6,438 bases of DNA from Candidatus Paceibacter sp. Lineage in GTDB: Bacteria; Patescibacteriota; Minisyncoccia; UBA6257; GWB1-50-10. Positions 4,852 to 6,438 of this stretch are shown in pieces. Numbering within the stretch: position 1 is the stretch's first letter; every line of letters begins with the position of its first letter. The notes beneath the pieces were generated by a model, which saw only the letters and a program-made list of their open reading frames with translations, had not been told where the DNA came from and made no database searches. The stretch lies in contig DYGP01000010.1 of assembly GCA_020724685.1 (NCBI GenBank), forward strand, positions 6,775-13,212, given 5' to 3'. The position numbers were made by a program, and so were the translations under genes.

Positions 4852-5565
4852 CTAGTCCCAGTATTCCCGATAGTCCCTCGATTGTATGTAATCGCTGTTT
4901 TTGAAGTGGATGATGTTTTTTGCCATCATTCTTATCATTTTCAGATACCCCGTTTTTTTAAACCTCCTGTTCGTCGTGTATACGAACGAAGCCATTCCGA
5001 ATTTTTTCTTCGGAATCCGGCTTGAGAGAAGGTAGTCTTCTCCGAAGAGTGTTTTTTCATCGAATCCTCCGAGGGCGTCAAACGCGTTTTTGCGGAAAAG
5101 CATGAACATCCCTGTGGCAAAAGGGGAGACAAAACGGGAAAGAAATTGAAAGAGGTTGTTCGTCGCATAGAGCAGGCGATCGAGAAAATTCCCGTTTTCG
5201 CACCTGACGTATGCGCCCACGCAGTCAAGGTTCTTTCTTTTTGCGAGAGACACCGCCTTTCGGAGGGTGTCGTCTTTTCCCAACGCGACATCCGCGTCGA
5301 GGAAAAGGATGAATTCGCTTTTCGCACGCATCGCTCCGTTGTTTCTTCCTGTCGCAACCGGACCTCCTTCAACCGTTTCCGTGTTTATCCCTTTCCCGAA
5401 TTCGGCGAATATCTCTCGGGTTCGGTCGGTTGACTGTGCGTCCGCGAGAATCACTTTCGTGCCGGAGAGATTTTCGTAATCCTGGCGGAGAATCGATTCC
5501 ATAAGGATCCGTATTCGTTCCTCCTCGTTTTTTGCGGGGATAACGATGGTAAGTTCGTTTTCCAT
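4852..5565 (-). CDS. Family 2 (GT-A fold) glycosyltransferase
   Basis: The 237-residue protein opens with the GT2 signature LTIVIPAKNEEERI (residues 5-18) and has VILADAQSTDRTREI (38-52), equivalent to the usual VDDGSTD.T nucleotide-sugar site. The metal-binding DxD is FLDADV (89-93, D90 and D92). NNGAMRAKSEFILFLDAD, TGMFMLFRKNAFDALGGFDE (151-170) and the acceptor-side ED in FGEDYLLSSR (174-183, E176 and D177) are family landmarks. No clear transmembrane helix is present, so it is probably a cytoplasmic or membrane-associated enzyme transferring sugar to a lipid, polysaccharide or protein; donor and acceptor cannot be read from sequence. The ATG at 5565 gives the normal N-terminus, but its AGGG is only 2 nt away. 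GTG 5619 and ATG 5598 are in-frame alternatives that would add 18 or 11 atypical residues. It stands alone, divergent from prs. Confidence 0.9.
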   Translation of the reverse strand: MENELTIVIPAKNEEERIRILMESILRQDYENLSGTKVILADAQSTDRTREIFAEFGKGINTETVEGGPVATGRNNGAMRAKSEFILFLDADVALGKDDTLRKAVSLAKRKNLDCVGAYVRCENGNFLDRLLYATNNLFQFLSRFVSPFATGMFMLFRKNAFDALGGFDEKTLFGEDYLLSSRIPKKKFGMASFVYTTNRRFKKTGYLKMIRMMAKNIIHFKNSDYIQSRDYREYWD

Positions 5566-5612
5566 ATCCCTATAAGAATCGCATATTCCGAAGAACATTG
5601 AAATACGGAAAT

Positions 5613-5641
5613 TTGACACAAAAATTCATAAATCGTATTTT
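5613..5641 (+). promoter_or_regulatory. Promoter of the PRPP synthetase-like gene
   Basis: A perfect -35 TTGACA (5613-5618), a 17-bp spacer and TATTTT (5636-5641) as -10 predict a transcript start near 5648 and a leader of about 37 nt. AGGAG at 5670-5674 lies 10 nt before the ATG at 5685. Its -10 overlaps the -10 of the opposing promoter. Confidence 0.65.
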
Positions 5642-5666
5642 ATAGGCAGAATACCGTTATTAACAA
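5639..5666 (-). promoter_or_regulatory. Promoter of the glycosyltransferase gene, overlapping the opposing promoter
   Basis: On the minus strand there is TTGTTA (+ bases 5661-5666) as -35, a 16-bp spacer, and TATAAA (+ bases 5639-5644) as -10. Transcription would start near 5632, giving a leader of about 67 nt to the ATG at 5565. Assigned by eye. Confidence 0.5.
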
Positions 5667-5684
5667 TATAGGAGACTGATTGCT

Positions 5685-6438
5685 ATGGGAACCGTGAAAA
5701 TATTTTCCACGTCAGGGAGCGAATATCTCGCGGAAGGAATTTTAAACGAAATAAAAACCGGGCTTGCGGAAAACATGATGCATCAGAAGCTCGGGAAAGT
5801 CTGCTTTCATTATTATTCGAATGAAAATGTCGAAGCCGAATTGCGCGAAAATGTGCGCGGTACGTTTTGCGTCGTCATTCACACGCAGGTCCCTCCGGTA
5901 AACGACCATTTGATGGAACTGTTCGGACTTCTTGATGCGATGAAGAACTCGGGCGCCGCGGATATTCTTCTTGTGTTTCCGTATATGCCGTATTGCCGTT
6001 CGGATAGGAAAAACAGACCCAGAATTTCGACGCTCGGAGAGCTTATTCCGGAAATCATATCGGGCGTGCTTGGAATCAAAAAAGTGCTCCTTCTTGATCC
6101 GCACGACGCCCATCTGAAGCATTATTTTAATCCGACCGCGGACGAGATAACTTCGATTTATCTTCTTGCGAGAAAGATCGAGGAAAGGATTTTTTCCAGA
6201 TATGCGAAAAACGACTGCGTTGTCGTGTTCGCCGACGAGGGATCGGTGAAACGTTTTAAGAAAATGGCATATACGCTCGGAATAGGTTCGGCGTACATTG
6301 ATAAAGACAGGCCCGACAATTCCGAAACGCCGGCGCCGAACAAGGTGATCGGTGCGGTAAAAGGGAAAATGTGCATTCTCGTCGATGATGAGATACTGAC
6401 CGCGGGGACGGTCGTGAGTGATGCGGAACTTTTGATGA
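5685..6438 (+). CDS. prs: Divergent ribose-phosphate pyrophosphokinase (PRPP synthetase), 3' end beyond window
   Basis: The frame is open from the ATG at 5685 to the window end (251 codons, no stop); a full PRPP synthetase has about 310 residues. It should make PRPP from ribose 5-phosphate and ATP for nucleotide, His and Trp synthesis. Family landmarks: VKIFSTSGSEYLAE (4-17), VRGTFCVVIHTQVPPVNDHLMEL (57-79), the arginine-rich nucleotide loop YMPYCRSDRK (100-109), LLLDPHDAHLKHYF (135-148, conserved His at 140), VFADEGSVKR (181-190), IDKDRP (205-210), and the PRPP-binding loop VDDEILTAGT (233-242). Deviations: FSDGE is replaced by YSNEN (44-48), the loop's usual third Asp is Leu at 238 (normally VDD.ID.AGT), and DLHA reads DPHD. 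AGGAG lies 10 nt before the start. It is clearly of the PRPP synthetase family; a reduced or altered activity is possible. Confidence 0.85.
   Translation, partial: MGTVKIFSTSGSEYLAEGILNEIKTGLAENMMHQKLGKVCFHYYSNENVEAELRENVRGTFCVVIHTQVPPVNDHLMELFGLLDAMKNSGAADILLVFPYMPYCRSDRKNRPRISTLGELIPEIISGVLGIKKVLLLDPHDAHLKHYFNPTADEITSIYLLARKIEERIFSRYAKNDCVVVFADEGSVKRFKKMAYTLGIGSAYIDKDRPDNSETPAPNKVIGAVKGKMCILVDDEILTAGTVVSDAELLM

Noticed and set aside
5146..5479. Two + strand frames of 95 and 70 codons
   Set aside because: They are antisense shadows of the glycosyltransferase gene with no start signals.
5742..6122. 126-codon minus-strand frame, plus shorter ones at 5879-6079 and 6158-6376
   Set aside because: They are antisense to the PRPP synthetase-like gene, which has clear family motifs throughout.

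Overview
This window looks like bacterial chromosome with dense, short-spaced genes and moderate GC. The divergent, compact versions of housekeeping proteins (an ATP synthase epsilon subunit with only its first domain, a very short carbonic-anhydrase-like protein, an unusual PRPP synthetase, a single-RRM RNA-binding protein) suggest a Candidate Phyla Radiation (Patescibacteria, Parcubacteria-like) genome. That placement is an inference from protein flavour; no rRNA or other phylogenetic marker gene is present. TGA appears to be a stop (it ends the minus-strand gene at 4162, right before a terminator), which argues for the standard bacterial code and against the UGA-Gly code of Gracilibacteria/Absconditabacteria.

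Region 1 (1-2516) is the 3' end of an F1Fo ATP synthase operon on the + strand: the end of atpG (gamma), complete atpD (beta), and a short atpC (epsilon, beta-sandwich domain only). A small gene that keeps the zinc-ligand motifs of beta-carbonic anhydrases follows, and a strong intrinsic terminator closes the unit. Gaps are short (10, 7 and 37 nt with my start choices) and no internal promoter is obvious, so the four genes are probably co-transcribed.

Region 2 (2517-4117) carries an MscS-family channel that appears to start from a leaderless transcript. It is followed by a single-RRM RNA-binding protein whose 5' leader can fold into a branched structure ending right at its Shine-Dalgarno. A GC-rich terminator ends this gene.

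Region 3 (4119-4851) has an unrecognised 111-aa gene on the minus strand with its own terminator, promoter and strong ribosome binding site. Divergent to it is a 73-residue single-pass membrane protein behind an extended -10 promoter.

Region 4 (4852-6438) has a family 2 glycosyltransferase on the minus strand and, divergently, a PRPP synthetase-like gene (prs) that runs off the window end. Two face-to-face promoters share the same -10 segment in the 119-bp gap between them. No stretch longer than about 150 bases lacks a gene. I see no mobile element, CRISPR array, tRNA or rRNA, and no multi-gene defence or other novel system. The most interesting material is regulatory (the RRM leader and the overlapping promoters) and in the divergent enzymes.
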